NCBI GenBank assembly: GCA_030593185.1
Contig: JAUVHQ010000039.1
Coordinates: 1 to 12,302, forward strand
Length of the DNA: 12,302 bases
From: Bacteroidota bacterium
GTDB lineage: Bacteria > Bacteroidota > Bacteroidia > Bacteroidales > VadinHA17
Direction of reading: 5' to 3'
Every line of letters begins with the position of its first letter. The stretch's first letter is position 1. Both the position numbers and the translations under genes were made by a program. The notes under the pieces were generated by a model, which was not told the DNA's origin, made no database searches, and saw nothing but the letters and a program-made list of their open reading frames with translations. Of this stretch, positions 5,989 to 12,302 are shown piece by piece.

Positions 5989-7803
5989 ATGGGAACATCA
6001 GAGAAATTCAAAATGAATTCACCTGTTCAAAGACTGGTTGGTAGTCTTCCTGCTATAGGGATAAGACCTGTTATAGATGGAAGGAGGCAGGGAGTAAGAG
6101 AGTCACTTGAGAATCAAACAATGAATATGGCTAAATCGGTAGCCGGATTCTTATCAGATAATCTCAGGCATTCTAACGGCTTGCCGGTTAAATGTATTAT
6201 AGCAGATACCACGATCGGAAGGGTTGCTGAAGCAGCTCAATGTGCTGAAAAATTTGCCCGTAAGGGTATAGGGGTTTCTATTACTGTTACTCCATGCTGG
6301 TGTTACGGTACTGAGGTGATGGACAGCGATCCCCTGATACCCAAAGCTATATGGGGTTTTAACGGAACGGAACGTCCGGGAGCAGTTTACCTTGCTGCTG
6401 CACTTGCCGGCTATGCCCAGAAAGGGCTGCCTGCATTCGGTATCTATGGGCGTGATGTTCAGGATAGTGATGATACTGTCATCCCTGATGATGTCCGCGA
6501 GAAATTGCTAAAATTTGCCAAGGCAGGACTTGCAGTTTCTGAAATGAAGAATAAATCGTACATATCAATGGGGTCTGTATCAATGGGGATCGCCGGATCT
6601 GCTATCGATCATGCATTTTTTGCCGACTACCTTGGAATGAGGACCGAATCGGTGGACATGAGTGAATTTACACGGCGTATAGAAAGGAAGATATATGATG
6701 AAGAAGAATTTAAATATGCACTGGAATGGGTGAAAAAATATTGTAAAGAGGGAGATGATTTAAATTTGCCCGAGAATCAAGTTACACGTGAAAGAAAAGA
6801 TTACGAGTGGGAAACTGTGGTGAAAATGACCATGATAGCGCGTGATATGATGATAGGTAATCCAAAACTTGCAGATTTAGGTTTTGGTGAAGAAGCTGCC
6901 GGATTCAATGCTTTGATCTCAGGCTTCCAGGGACAGCGCCAGTGGACAGACCATTTTCCTAATGGTGATTTTATGGAGGCTATGCTTAATTCATCTTTCG
7001 ATTGGAACGGGATCAGGCAACCTTTCCTTGTAGCTACCGAAAATGATACTCTTAACGGGGTCTCTATGGCTTTTGGAAATCTTCTGACAGATACAGCCCA
7101 GATATTCTCTGATGTAAGAACCTTTTGGAGTCCGGATGCAGTTAAACGTGTTACCGGTAAAGAACTGACCGGAAAAGCATCTGGTGGAATTATTCATTTG
7201 ATCAACTCGGGATCAACTACTCTGGATGCTACCGGAAGAATGAAATATGGTGATCAACCCGTTATGAAACCTTTCTGGGATATTACTGATGAAGATGTAC
7301 AGGCTTGCCTGGATTCTACTGTGTGGAGTCCTGCTGATCAGGGGTATTTCAGAGGAGGTGGATTTTCTTCTAACTTTAATACAGAAGCTGAGATGCCGGT
7401 TACCATGTGCAGGGTAAATATTGTCAAGGGTTTAGGTCCTGTATTGCAAATAGCTGAAGGGTATACAGTTGTATTAGACCGGGAGGTTCACAGGATACTG
7501 GATAAGCGTACAAATCCTACCTGGCCAACAACCTGGTTTGTGCCTGAATTGACCGGCGAAGGTGCTTTTACTGATGTTTATTCGGTTATGGCAAACTGGG
7601 GTGCAAATCATGGAGCTATCAGCTATGGTCATATTGGTGATAAGCTTATTACACTGGCTTCTATGCTCAGGATCCCTGTCAATATGCATAATGTTTCTGC
7701 AAATCGCATATTCCGACCCGCTTCCTGGAGTATGTTCGGAACAAAAAATCAGGAAGGAGCCGATTTCAGAGCATGTAAAAATTATGGACCTTTGTATGGT
7801 TGA
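5989..7803 (+). CDS. fucI: L-fucose isomerase
   Basis: Cytoplasmic Mn2+-dependent ketol isomerase converting L-fucose to L-fuculose, the first step of fucose catabolism. The protein follows E. coli FucI closely through its whole length: IGIRPVIDGRR near the start, TVTPCWCYG, AIWGFNGTERPGAVYLAAAL, FQGQR, INSGS, ANWGANHG, and the C-terminal NYGPLYG. Metal and catalytic residues are conserved as E351, D375 and H541 (E337, D361, H528 in E. coli). From the ATG at 5989 the protein is 604 residues against 591 in E. coli. The frame opens at a TTG at 5950, but that codon overlaps the candidate -7 motif; an internal ATG at 6013 (596 residues) is also possible. fucK follows on the same strand after 278 bp of repeat-rich sequence, so co-transcription is plausible but not evident. 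Confidence 0.96.
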   Translation: MGTSEKFKMNSPVQRLVGSLPAIGIRPVIDGRRQGVRESLENQTMNMAKSVAGFLSDNLRHSNGLPVKCIIADTTIGRVAEAAQCAEKFARKGIGVSITVTPCWCYGTEVMDSDPLIPKAIWGFNGTERPGAVYLAAALAGYAQKGLPAFGIYGRDVQDSDDTVIPDDVREKLLKFAKAGLAVSEMKNKSYISMGSVSMGIAGSAIDHAFFADYLGMRTESVDMSEFTRRIERKIYDEEEFKYALEWVKKYCKEGDDLNLPENQVTRERKDYEWETVVKMTMIARDMMIGNPKLADLGFGEEAAGFNALISGFQGQRQWTDHFPNGDFMEAMLNSSFDWNGIRQPFLVATENDTLNGVSMAFGNLLTDTAQIFSDVRTFWSPDAVKRVTGKELTGKASGGIIHLINSGSTTLDATGRMKYGDQPVMKPFWDITDEDVQACLDSTVWSPADQGYFRGGGFSSNFNTEAEMPVTMCRVNIVKGLGPVLQIAEGYTVVLDREVHRILDKRTNPTWPTTWFVPELTGEGAFTDVYSVMANWGANHGAISYGHIGDKLITLASMLRIPVNMHNVSANRIFRPASWSMFGTKNQEGADFRACKNYGPLYG

Positions 7804-8081
7804 TAAGCACTAGTTGCTGGTTGCTTGTTACTAGCTGCTGGTATCAAGGCAAAAGGAAAGAATGAATCGCAAAGACGCAGAGACGCAGAGACGCAAAGAA
7901 GAGGGAAAAGGTGAAGAAAGAAGAGATGAGTTGAGTAGTTGAGTAAGTTGAGTGGGTGAGTAGGAAGAGAATAGGGAGGATGTTTGAGTTCAAGAAAAGA
8001 ACTTAACTTGAAACCTTAAACTTGAACCTTGAAATTTAGCACAGTAACCAGTAACCAGTAAATGTAGAACAAATAAAAGAC
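7804..8081. repeat. Repeat-filled fucI-fucK gap
   Basis: No gene is visible. The gap contains an 11-bp direct repeat CTAG(T/C)TGCTGG at 7810-7820 and 7831-7841, bracketed by TTGATA (7800-7805) and TATCAA (7842-7847), which could form a weak 3' stem. A four-unit octamer array CGCA(A/G)AGA follows at 7869-7900, then TTGAGTAG-like units of 8-9 bp at 7931-7963, AACTTGAA/ACCTTGAA units at about 8006-8034, and CAGTAAC repeats at 8042-8060. No clear TAnnTTTG promoter for fucK was found. Confidence 0.65.
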
Positions 8082-9554
8082 ATGAAACACAGAATCATAT
8101 TGGTTCTCGATTGTGGTGCTACTAATGTCAGGACAATTGCAGTTAGTGAGCAAGGAGAGATACTGGCATCAGAATCATTGAATAATAATACACAGCCCGA
8201 TCCTGAAAATAAAAATTACAGGATATGGGATGTGAATGAGATATGGAATAAGTTCAGAACCACTACAGGCAAAGTGCTTGAAAAAATAGAACCTGAAAAT
8301 ATTGCCAGTATTACTGTTACTGCTTTTGGTGTTGATGGAGCGCCTTTTAATAAATCCGGTAAAATGCTTTATCCGGTAATTTCCTGGCAATGCCCGCGGA
8401 CTGAACCTGTAATGCAGAATATAGGGAAGTATATACCCCTTGAGCACCTTTTTAGTATTAACGGACTTCAACCTTTTATTTTTAACACAATAAATAAACT
8501 TATCTGGTTGAAAGAGAACCGACCCGGTATCATTGATCAGATGGAGTACTTTATTTTTATCCCTTCAATCTTCCTCTACTTCCTTACAGGTGAAATGGTA
8601 ACCGATAGTTCAATGGCAGGAACCTCAATGCTTACAGATTTGCGAAAAAGATCGTTCTCACAGGAGATATTGAACTCAATCGGAATTTCAGATAATATTT
8701 TTCCACAAATGGTCGAACCGGGTAATGTAATTGGAAAGGTTACTCACCAGGCATCAATAGAAACAGGTATTCCGGCAGGGATCCCTGTTTTGGCAGCCGG
8801 TCATGATACACAATTTGCTATTTTTGGTTCAGGTGCTGCAGAAAACACACCTGTCCTGAGTTCCGGAACATGGGAGGTTTTGATGGTAAGGACATCTAAT
8901 ATTGATACTTCAGGTAAAGCATTGCAGAGTGGAGTATCAACTGAATTTGATCCGTTACCCGGTTTATATAATATGGGAGTACAATGGATCGCTTCAGGTG
9001 CATTGGAATGGTTGAAAAAAATGTTTTTTGCAAAAGAGCTTGATAGTGAAGATATCTATGAGATAATGATCGATGAAGCACGGAAAATAAAAATTGGGAG
9101 TAATGGTATTAGGATTGATACTTCATTTTATCCGGCACCTGGCGGAGCAGATTCAGGATTTATCCGCAACCTGACGATGGAAACTTCAAGAGGAGATATC
9201 TATCGTGCTGCCCTTGAATCATTGTCATGCAAAAACCGCGAAAGACTCGAACAGTTGCAGGAAATTGGAAAATTCAAAGCTGATTCGCTGATTTGTGTGG
9301 GAGGTGGATCGAAGAATAAACTATGGAACCAGATCAGGGCAGATGTGCTCGGTATCCCTGTAAAGCTTATTGATCAAAAAGAAACCACTGTTCTTGGTGC
9401 AGCACTGTTTGCAATGTCAGGAGTGAATATATTTTCTTCACCTGATGAAGCCAGAGATGCAATTAATTATACGGGAGATATCTTTGAACCTTCACTGGAT
9501 ACCATGTCCTACATCGAAATTTATGAACAGTACCTGGAATACTTTAAAGAGTAA
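8082..9554 (+). CDS. fucK: L-fuculokinase
   Basis: A 490-residue FGGY-family carbohydrate kinase that phosphorylates L-fuculose with ATP to L-fuculose 1-phosphate in the cytoplasm. It aligns with E. coli FucK over its length: LVLDCGATNVR at 8-17 (first phosphate-binding loop, D10), TAFGVDGA at 80-87, ISWQCPRT at 100-107, TDSSMAGTS at 174-182, AAGHDTQFA at 238-246 with D242 as the expected general base, LSSGTWEVLMVR at 259-270, and VGGGSKNKLWNQI near 400 in the nucleotide-binding C-terminal domain. FucK-specific blocks make rhamnulokinase or xylulokinase unlikely. The ATG is preceded by an A-rich stretch and no Shine-Dalgarno site. The gene follows fucI; the aldolase that would use its product is absent from the window. 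Confidence 0.95.
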   Translation: MKHRIILVLDCGATNVRTIAVSEQGEILASESLNNNTQPDPENKNYRIWDVNEIWNKFRTTTGKVLEKIEPENIASITVTAFGVDGAPFNKSGKMLYPVISWQCPRTEPVMQNIGKYIPLEHLFSINGLQPFIFNTINKLIWLKENRPGIIDQMEYFIFIPSIFLYFLTGEMVTDSSMAGTSMLTDLRKRSFSQEILNSIGISDNIFPQMVEPGNVIGKVTHQASIETGIPAGIPVLAAGHDTQFAIFGSGAAENTPVLSSGTWEVLMVRTSNIDTSGKALQSGVSTEFDPLPGLYNMGVQWIASGALEWLKKMFFAKELDSEDIYEIMIDEARKIKIGSNGIRIDTSFYPAPGGADSGFIRNLTMETSRGDIYRAALESLSCKNRERLEQLQEIGKFKADSLICVGGGSKNKLWNQIRADVLGIPVKLIDQKETTVLGAALFAMSGVNIFSSPDEARDAINYTGDIFEPSLDTMSYIEIYEQYLEYFKE

Positions 9555-9571
9555 GTGGTTATTAAGGTTAA

Positions 9572-9611
9572 AGGTCAAAAGTCGAACAGTCAAAGAGTCA
9601 AAGAGTCCTTT
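9572..9611. repeat. Octamer array (AGTCAAAG) after fucK
   Basis: Five in-phase 8-bp units run AGGTCAAA, AGTCGAAC, AGTCAAAG, AGTCAAAG, AGTCCTTT. A related array in the opposite orientation (GACC-containing units) occurs at 9706-9745, so the two bracket the stem-loop at 9655-9693. Confidence 0.7.
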
Positions 9612-9654
9612 AGAGTGAGTCTACTCCGAAAAGCATAAAATAGGATAAATTAAT

Positions 9655-9693
9655 AATCAGGTTTTGCCCAAAACCATAAAGATAATCCTGATT
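9655..9693. terminator. Candidate terminator between convergent genes
   Basis: GGTTTTG (9660-9666) and CAAAACC (9669-9675) form a tight hairpin. AATCAGG (9655-9661) can instead pair with CCTGATT (9687-9693), followed by TTTC. The two folds share GG at 9660-9661 and exclude each other. The site lies between the ends of fucK and gntR, which converge, so a two-way terminator is the simplest reading. There is no strong T-run. Confidence 0.4.
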
Positions 9694-9705
9694 TTCAGCG
9701 ATTTC

Positions 9706-9745
9706 ACCTTTTAGACCCTTAGACCTTGCGACCTTTAGACCCTCA
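9706..9745. repeat. Degenerate TTTAGACCC array
   Basis: Units TTTAGACCC, TTAGACC, TTGCGACC and TTTAGACCC follow each other with 7-9 bp periods. In reverse complement they resemble the AGGTC-type units at 9572-9611. Just downstream, 9789-9811 contains GTGAAATTGC and a small ATTGC-GAA-GCAAAT hairpin, possibly a decayed relative of the REP-like family; that link is weak. Confidence 0.5.
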
Positions 9746-9813
9746 AAGAAAAGCAAGAAGTAAGAAGAAATCATTAAGTGGTTTACTCCGTGAAATTGCG
9801 AAGCAAATGGGCA

Positions 9814-10533
9814 TTAAAATATCCCAAACAAATCATGTTCGGTAGTATTGCAGAATAAAGTAGAATAGAAATTGAAATCAATGCGGTTGGTGTTGATTTT
9901 CCTTTCCAGATGCAATACAGGATCTCCTTCTTTAACATCCAGATGTTGACAAATTTTTCCTTTTGCCGGGATTGCTTTTAACCTTTGTTCACCACCTATG
10001 ACCTTAATCTGGTATGATCTCCTTAGAATATCGAAAAGTGACCTGTTTTCAAATGTCCTGGAAGTGAAACGGGGCAAATTAATGTTGGGTAAAAATGTGA
10101 TATCGTAAAACAGTGGCTTATTGTTTACCAGCCTGACTCTTTCCATGTAGATACATCCTGATTCTTTTTCGACATCGGAGAGAGGAAAGATAAACGGATC
10201 ATCCCATTTCCTGATCACCGGCCCCTCCAATATCTTTGTTTTCAGGTTTTCTTTACCAATGGCAGTAGTGGTACCTGCAACAGAAAGGATACCAATTCCC
10301 TTTGGTTGTGCACAAACAATGCTTCCTTTACCCTGCTGCTTCTTGATAAAACCGTCTTTTACAAGCTGATCAAGCGCCAGTCGTACTGTAGGACGAGTAA
10401 TCCCATTAGTCTGACACAGGTCGTTTTCCGAAGGCAGCATGTCACCCTCACGGTAAACACCATTAATGATGTGCTTTCTGAGTATCTCATATACCTGGCG
10501 GTAACGGGGTAAATTTTGCTTTTTACCGGACAT
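9814..10533 (-). CDS. GntR-family regulator, HutC type (UTRA domain)
   Basis: A 239-residue cytoplasmic transcription factor. Residues about 9-75 form a GntR winged helix-turn-helix: LPRYRQVYEILRKHI, GDMLPSENDLC, GITRPTVRLALDQLVKDGFI (recognition helix near 45-58) and the wing QGKGSIV at 67-73. Residues about 80-235 form a UTRA ligand domain, recognised by ERVRLVNNKPLFYDITFLP at 131-149 and the terminal YSTLFCNTTEHDLF pattern; such domains bind sugars, sugar phosphates or similar small molecules. The gene diverges from the E2 gene across 227 bp containing palindromes, so it most likely controls itself and the E2/E1 genes. Position next to fucI-fucK makes a fucose-pathway metabolite a plausible ligand, and Bacteroides FucR is also a GntR protein, but I saw no matching palindrome before fucI. 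Confidence 0.92.
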   Translation of the reverse strand: MSGKKQNLPRYRQVYEILRKHIINGVYREGDMLPSENDLCQTNGITRPTVRLALDQLVKDGFIKKQQGKGSIVCAQPKGIGILSVAGTTTAIGKENLKTKILEGPVIRKWDDPFIFPLSDVEKESGCIYMERVRLVNNKPLFYDITFLPNINLPRFTSRTFENRSLFDILRRSYQIKVIGGEQRLKAIPAKGKICQHLDVKEGDPVLHLERKINTNRIDFNFYSTLFCNTTEHDLFGIF

Positions 10534-10564
10534 TATACTGATTTATTGCAAAATGTTTTCAAAA

Positions 10565-10593
10565 CAAAAATAGTAAATATTTTCAGAAAACAA
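10565..10593 (-). promoter_or_regulatory. Candidate gntR promoter
   Basis: On the minus strand TTG (10593-10591) is followed after 18 bp by TATTTTTG (10572-10565), a full TAnnTTTG match. Transcription would begin near 10558 and give a leader of about 25 nt before the ATG at 10533. Confidence 0.5.
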
Positions 10594-10617
10594 TAAAATA
10601 TGTTATTATGAATAACT

Positions 10618-10652
10618 TTACTTGTAAATACAAGTTATATTGTATATCTTTG
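10618..10652 (+). promoter_or_regulatory. Candidate E2 promoter with overlapping palindromic operator
   Basis: TTG at 10622-10624 and TATCTTTG at 10645-10652 are separated by 20 bp, an ideal Bacteroidota promoter. The -33 TTG lies inside a palindrome, ACTTGTA-AA-TACAAGT (10620-10635). A regulator bound there would block the promoter, which fits GntR-type repression. The predicted start near 10659 gives a leader of about 100 nt. Confidence 0.55.
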
Positions 10653-10695
10653 TAATGTTTGCCTATATAGTTATTAATCAACTATATGTAATTTA

Positions 10696-10735
10696 TATGA
10701 TTTGTTATAAATCATAATCATGTAGTTACAAGTAA
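10696..10735 (+). promoter_or_regulatory. Leader palindrome and second operator-like site
   Basis: TATGATTT (10696-10703) and AAATCATA (10709-10716) form a perfect 8-bp inverted repeat with a 5-bp spacer. At 10726-10735 TTACAAGTAA is the exact reverse complement of TTACTTGTAA at 10618-10627, so the half-site over the promoter recurs about 100 bp downstream. Together these are candidate auxiliary operators for the divergent GntR protein. Confidence 0.45.
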
Positions 10736-10760
10736 TCTTTTTCACTAAACAGGATTTTAT

Positions 10761-11963
10761 ATGGCTCATGCGGTAATAATGCCCAGGCAGGGACAATCAG
10801 TTGAGACCTGTATCATAACTGAATGGTACCTGAAAAAAGGGGACAAGGTTTCTGAAGGCGACCTCTTGTTTGCTTATGAAACTGATAAAGCTTCGTTTGA
10901 TGAAATTGCAGATGCAGACGGGATATTGCTGGATATCTTTTTTATTGCAGGTGATGAAGTACCGGTATTAACTAATGTTGCCGTTATTGGTGAGGAAGGT
11001 GAGGATGTTGAGGAATTTAAACCAAAGAATAGTTACTCTGATATTGAGAAAAATGAGAAGGATAAATCCGGATCAATAGTTGAAAATAAAAAGCAGACTG
11101 AAAATATGCCAGGTGTAAGTCCTGTTACGGAAACAGGTAAACTGAAAATTTCACCAAGAGCCAGTAAATTAGCTTTGCAAATCGAACTGGATTATGAAAA
11201 TTTGACCGGTACAGGACCTGGTGGTCGTATAATTGAACGGGATATAGTGAATGCCGGTGCAACCGATTTTGAGGATAAACCATTGTCAAATGTCAGAAAA
11301 CTTATTGCAAATGCAATGTATGAATCGCTTAGAAATTCAGCGCAACTTACCCATCATACAAGTGCTGATGCCCGCAAAATTCTTGAGCTAAGGAATAAAG
11401 TTAAAAGCAGAGTTGAATCAGAAGGTTATCAAAACATAACTCTTAATGATATGGTTTGCCATGCAGTAATTAATGCCTTAAAAAAACATCATGAAACAAA
11501 TGCACATTTCCTGGGGGATAAAATAAGGTATTTCAAAAAGGTGAATCTGGGATTTGCAGTGGATACACCTCGTGGTCTGTTGGTGCCGGTTGTGATGAAA
11601 GCTGATAAATTGTCGCTGGTTGAATTATCCGTTGAAATGGAAAAGATCGCCGGTCAATGCCATTCGGGAAGTGTCGATCCCGATCTCCTTTCAAATGAAC
11701 TGGCAACCTTCACTGTTTCAAATCTTGGCGCTTACGGGGTTGAGATGTTCACACCTGTAATTAACCTGCCACAGGTTGGTATCCTCGGTGTGAATGCCAT
11801 TATTAAACGTCCGGCGGAACTTGAGGGAGGTGCGATAGGATTTGTTCCGTATATCGGGTTATCACTTACTTATGATCACAGGGCTATTGACGGCGGACCA
11901 GCATCATTGTTCCTGAAGACTGTTAAGGAAGAGATAGAAGGATTCGAATATAATATGAAATAA
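10761..11963 (+). CDS. 2-oxo acid dehydrogenase E2 (lipoyl acyltransferase)
   Basis: A 400-residue core subunit of a 2-oxo acid dehydrogenase complex, which moves the acyl group made by E1 from lipoyl-lysine to CoA. A single lipoyl domain occupies residues 1-80 with the modified lysine in ETDKAS (K43). A charged flexible linker spans about 85-125. The peripheral subunit-binding domain is at about 128-165 (ISPRASKLA, GTGPGGRIIERDI). The acyltransferase domain spans about 175-395, with FAVDTPRGLLVPVV at 265-278 and the catalytic motif DHRAIDGGPA at 372-381 (H373, D377). The ATG follows AGGA (10751-10754) at 6 bp. Pyruvate, acetoin or branched-chain specificity cannot be decided from sequence alone. 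A probable E1 gene begins 254 bp downstream; E2 preceding E1 is the reverse of the common order. Confidence 0.93.
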   Translation: MAHAVIMPRQGQSVETCIITEWYLKKGDKVSEGDLLFAYETDKASFDEIADADGILLDIFFIAGDEVPVLTNVAVIGEEGEDVEEFKPKNSYSDIEKNEKDKSGSIVENKKQTENMPGVSPVTETGKLKISPRASKLALQIELDYENLTGTGPGGRIIERDIVNAGATDFEDKPLSNVRKLIANAMYESLRNSAQLTHHTSADARKILELRNKVKSRVESEGYQNITLNDMVCHAVINALKKHHETNAHFLGDKIRYFKKVNLGFAVDTPRGLLVPVVMKADKLSLVELSVEMEKIAGQCHSGSVDPDLLSNELATFTVSNLGAYGVEMFTPVINLPQVGILGVNAIIKRPAELEGGAIGFVPYIGLSLTYDHRAIDGGPASLFLKTVKEEIEGFEYNMK

Positions 11964-11985
11964 AAAACTTTAAACATAACTAATT

Positions 11986-12033
11986 AGTCGGCAATCGGCA
12001 GTCCACAGTCCACAGTCCACAGTCGGCAGTCAG
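11986..12033. repeat. Heptamer tandem array (AGTCCAC)
   Basis: Six exact 7-bp units run AGTCGGC, AATCGGC, AGTCCAC three times, AGTCGGC, then a partial AGTCAG. It starts 22 bp after the E2 stop codon. Confidence 0.8.
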
Positions 12034-12091
12034 TAATAAGGCAATAGCTAATTAATCCAAGTTGCTACTTACTTAAAGATGAGTAAAAATG

Positions 12092-12180
12092 GAACACGAA
12101 TGACACAGATACGACAGATAATCACGGATAAAATGATAATAAATCAGTGAAAATTCGTTAAATCCGTGTCATCTGTGTTC
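12092..12180. repeat. Inverted repeat (GAACAC...GTGTTC)
   Basis: Positions 12092-12110 pair with 12162-12180 at about 16 of 19 positions, with further ACGGAT/ATCCGT matches. From memory, the GTGTCATCTGTGTTC word is a widespread intergenic repeat in many bacterial phyla. After it, AAATTAAC occurs twice just before the E1 start. With the heptamer array it fills most of the E2-E1 gap; no terminator or promoter is obvious there. Confidence 0.7.
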
Positions 12181-12217
12181 TATTTAATAATCAAATTAAC
12201 AAATTAACAAATATCCC

Positions 12218-12302
12218 ATGTCAAAAAAACAATACATAAATCCGGATGAAGTAAGACGTGCAGGGAAGATAACCTTTGGTACAATACCTGTTAATCAATA
12301 TA
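12218..12302 (+). CDS. Probable 2-oxo acid dehydrogenase E1 component, 5' end only
   Basis: An ATG at 12218 opens a frame of 28 codons that is still open at the window end. The N-terminus contains INPDEVRRAGKITF and ends IPVNQY, which resembles, from memory, the start of Bacteroidota thiamine-diphosphate E1 dehydrogenase proteins. The position after an E2 gene supports this. No catalytic residues fall in the visible part, so E1 alpha alone, a fused alpha/beta E1, or another gene cannot be distinguished. Confidence 0.6.
   Translation, partial: MSKKQYINPDEVRRAGKITFGTIPVNQY

Noticed and set aside
7562..7813. Plus-strand 83-codon frame inside the end of fucI
   Set aside because: It is an out-of-frame overlap of a strongly conserved gene, with no recognisable domain or ribosome site.
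7869..7961. Possible CRISPR array from the regular repeats in the fucI-fucK gap
   Set aside because: Units are 8-9 bp, directly adjacent and degenerate; there are no unique spacers and no cas genes.
8082..9554. Rhamnulokinase instead of fuculokinase
   Set aside because: LDCGATNVR, TAFGVDGA, ISWQCPRT and AAGHDTQFA match FucK specifically, and fucI is the upstream neighbour.
1..12302. tRNA, rRNA, phage or full insertion-sequence genes
   Set aside because: None of the gaps has a cloverleaf with conserved tRNA arms, and no transposase, integrase or phage protein is encoded. The hairpin at 1-46 is cloverleaf-like but far too short and lacks tRNA motifs.

Overview
The window looks like AT-rich chromosomal DNA of a Bacteroidota member, probably Bacteroidales or Marinilabiliales-like. 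The evidence is a lipoprotein glycosidase, Tat-exported Gfo/Idh/MocA-fold glycosidase, candidate promoters of the Bacteroidota type (TTG about 20 bp before TAnnTTTG), weak or absent Shine-Dalgarno sites, and gaps full of short degenerate repeats. The genus cannot be named from this sequence.

Layout. Positions 170-3475 hold a minus-strand pair: a GH109-type alpha-N-acetylgalactosaminidase (upstream) and a sodium:solute symporter (downstream). Diverging from it across a 612-bp gap is a GH29 alpha-L-fucosidase lipoprotein (4088-5473). Then come L-fucose isomerase fucI (5989-7803) and L-fuculokinase fucK (8082-9554), both plus strand. A GntR/UTRA regulator (9814-10533, minus) is convergent with fucK and divergent from a lipoyl E2 acyltransferase gene (10761-11963). 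The E2 gene is followed by the first 28 codons of a probable E1 dehydrogenase, cut by the window edge.

How the genes fit together. The two glycosidases would release GalNAc and L-fucose from a glycan, the symporter would import a product, and FucI plus FucK would take fucose to L-fuculose 1-phosphate. The aldolase (FucA) and the usual permease (FucP) are not in the window. The E2/E1 pair would oxidise a 2-oxo acid; its link to fucose is inference from position and the shared neighbourhood only.

The most unusual content is between the genes. Each larger gap except the gntR-E2 gap carries a degenerate 6-11-bp periodic array, an inverted repeat, or both. Two small hairpin elements (41 bp and 33 bp) sit inside such repeats in a way that lets their ends be read almost to the base: removing them restores the surrounding periodicity, with no target duplication. 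Both have the same plan (CCTG head, stem with one bulged T, 14-nt loop). This resembles REP-type elements mobilised by IS200/IS605-like enzymes, but no transposase is present here. The gntR-E2 gap, in contrast, holds a clear candidate promoter with a palindromic operator over its -33 element.
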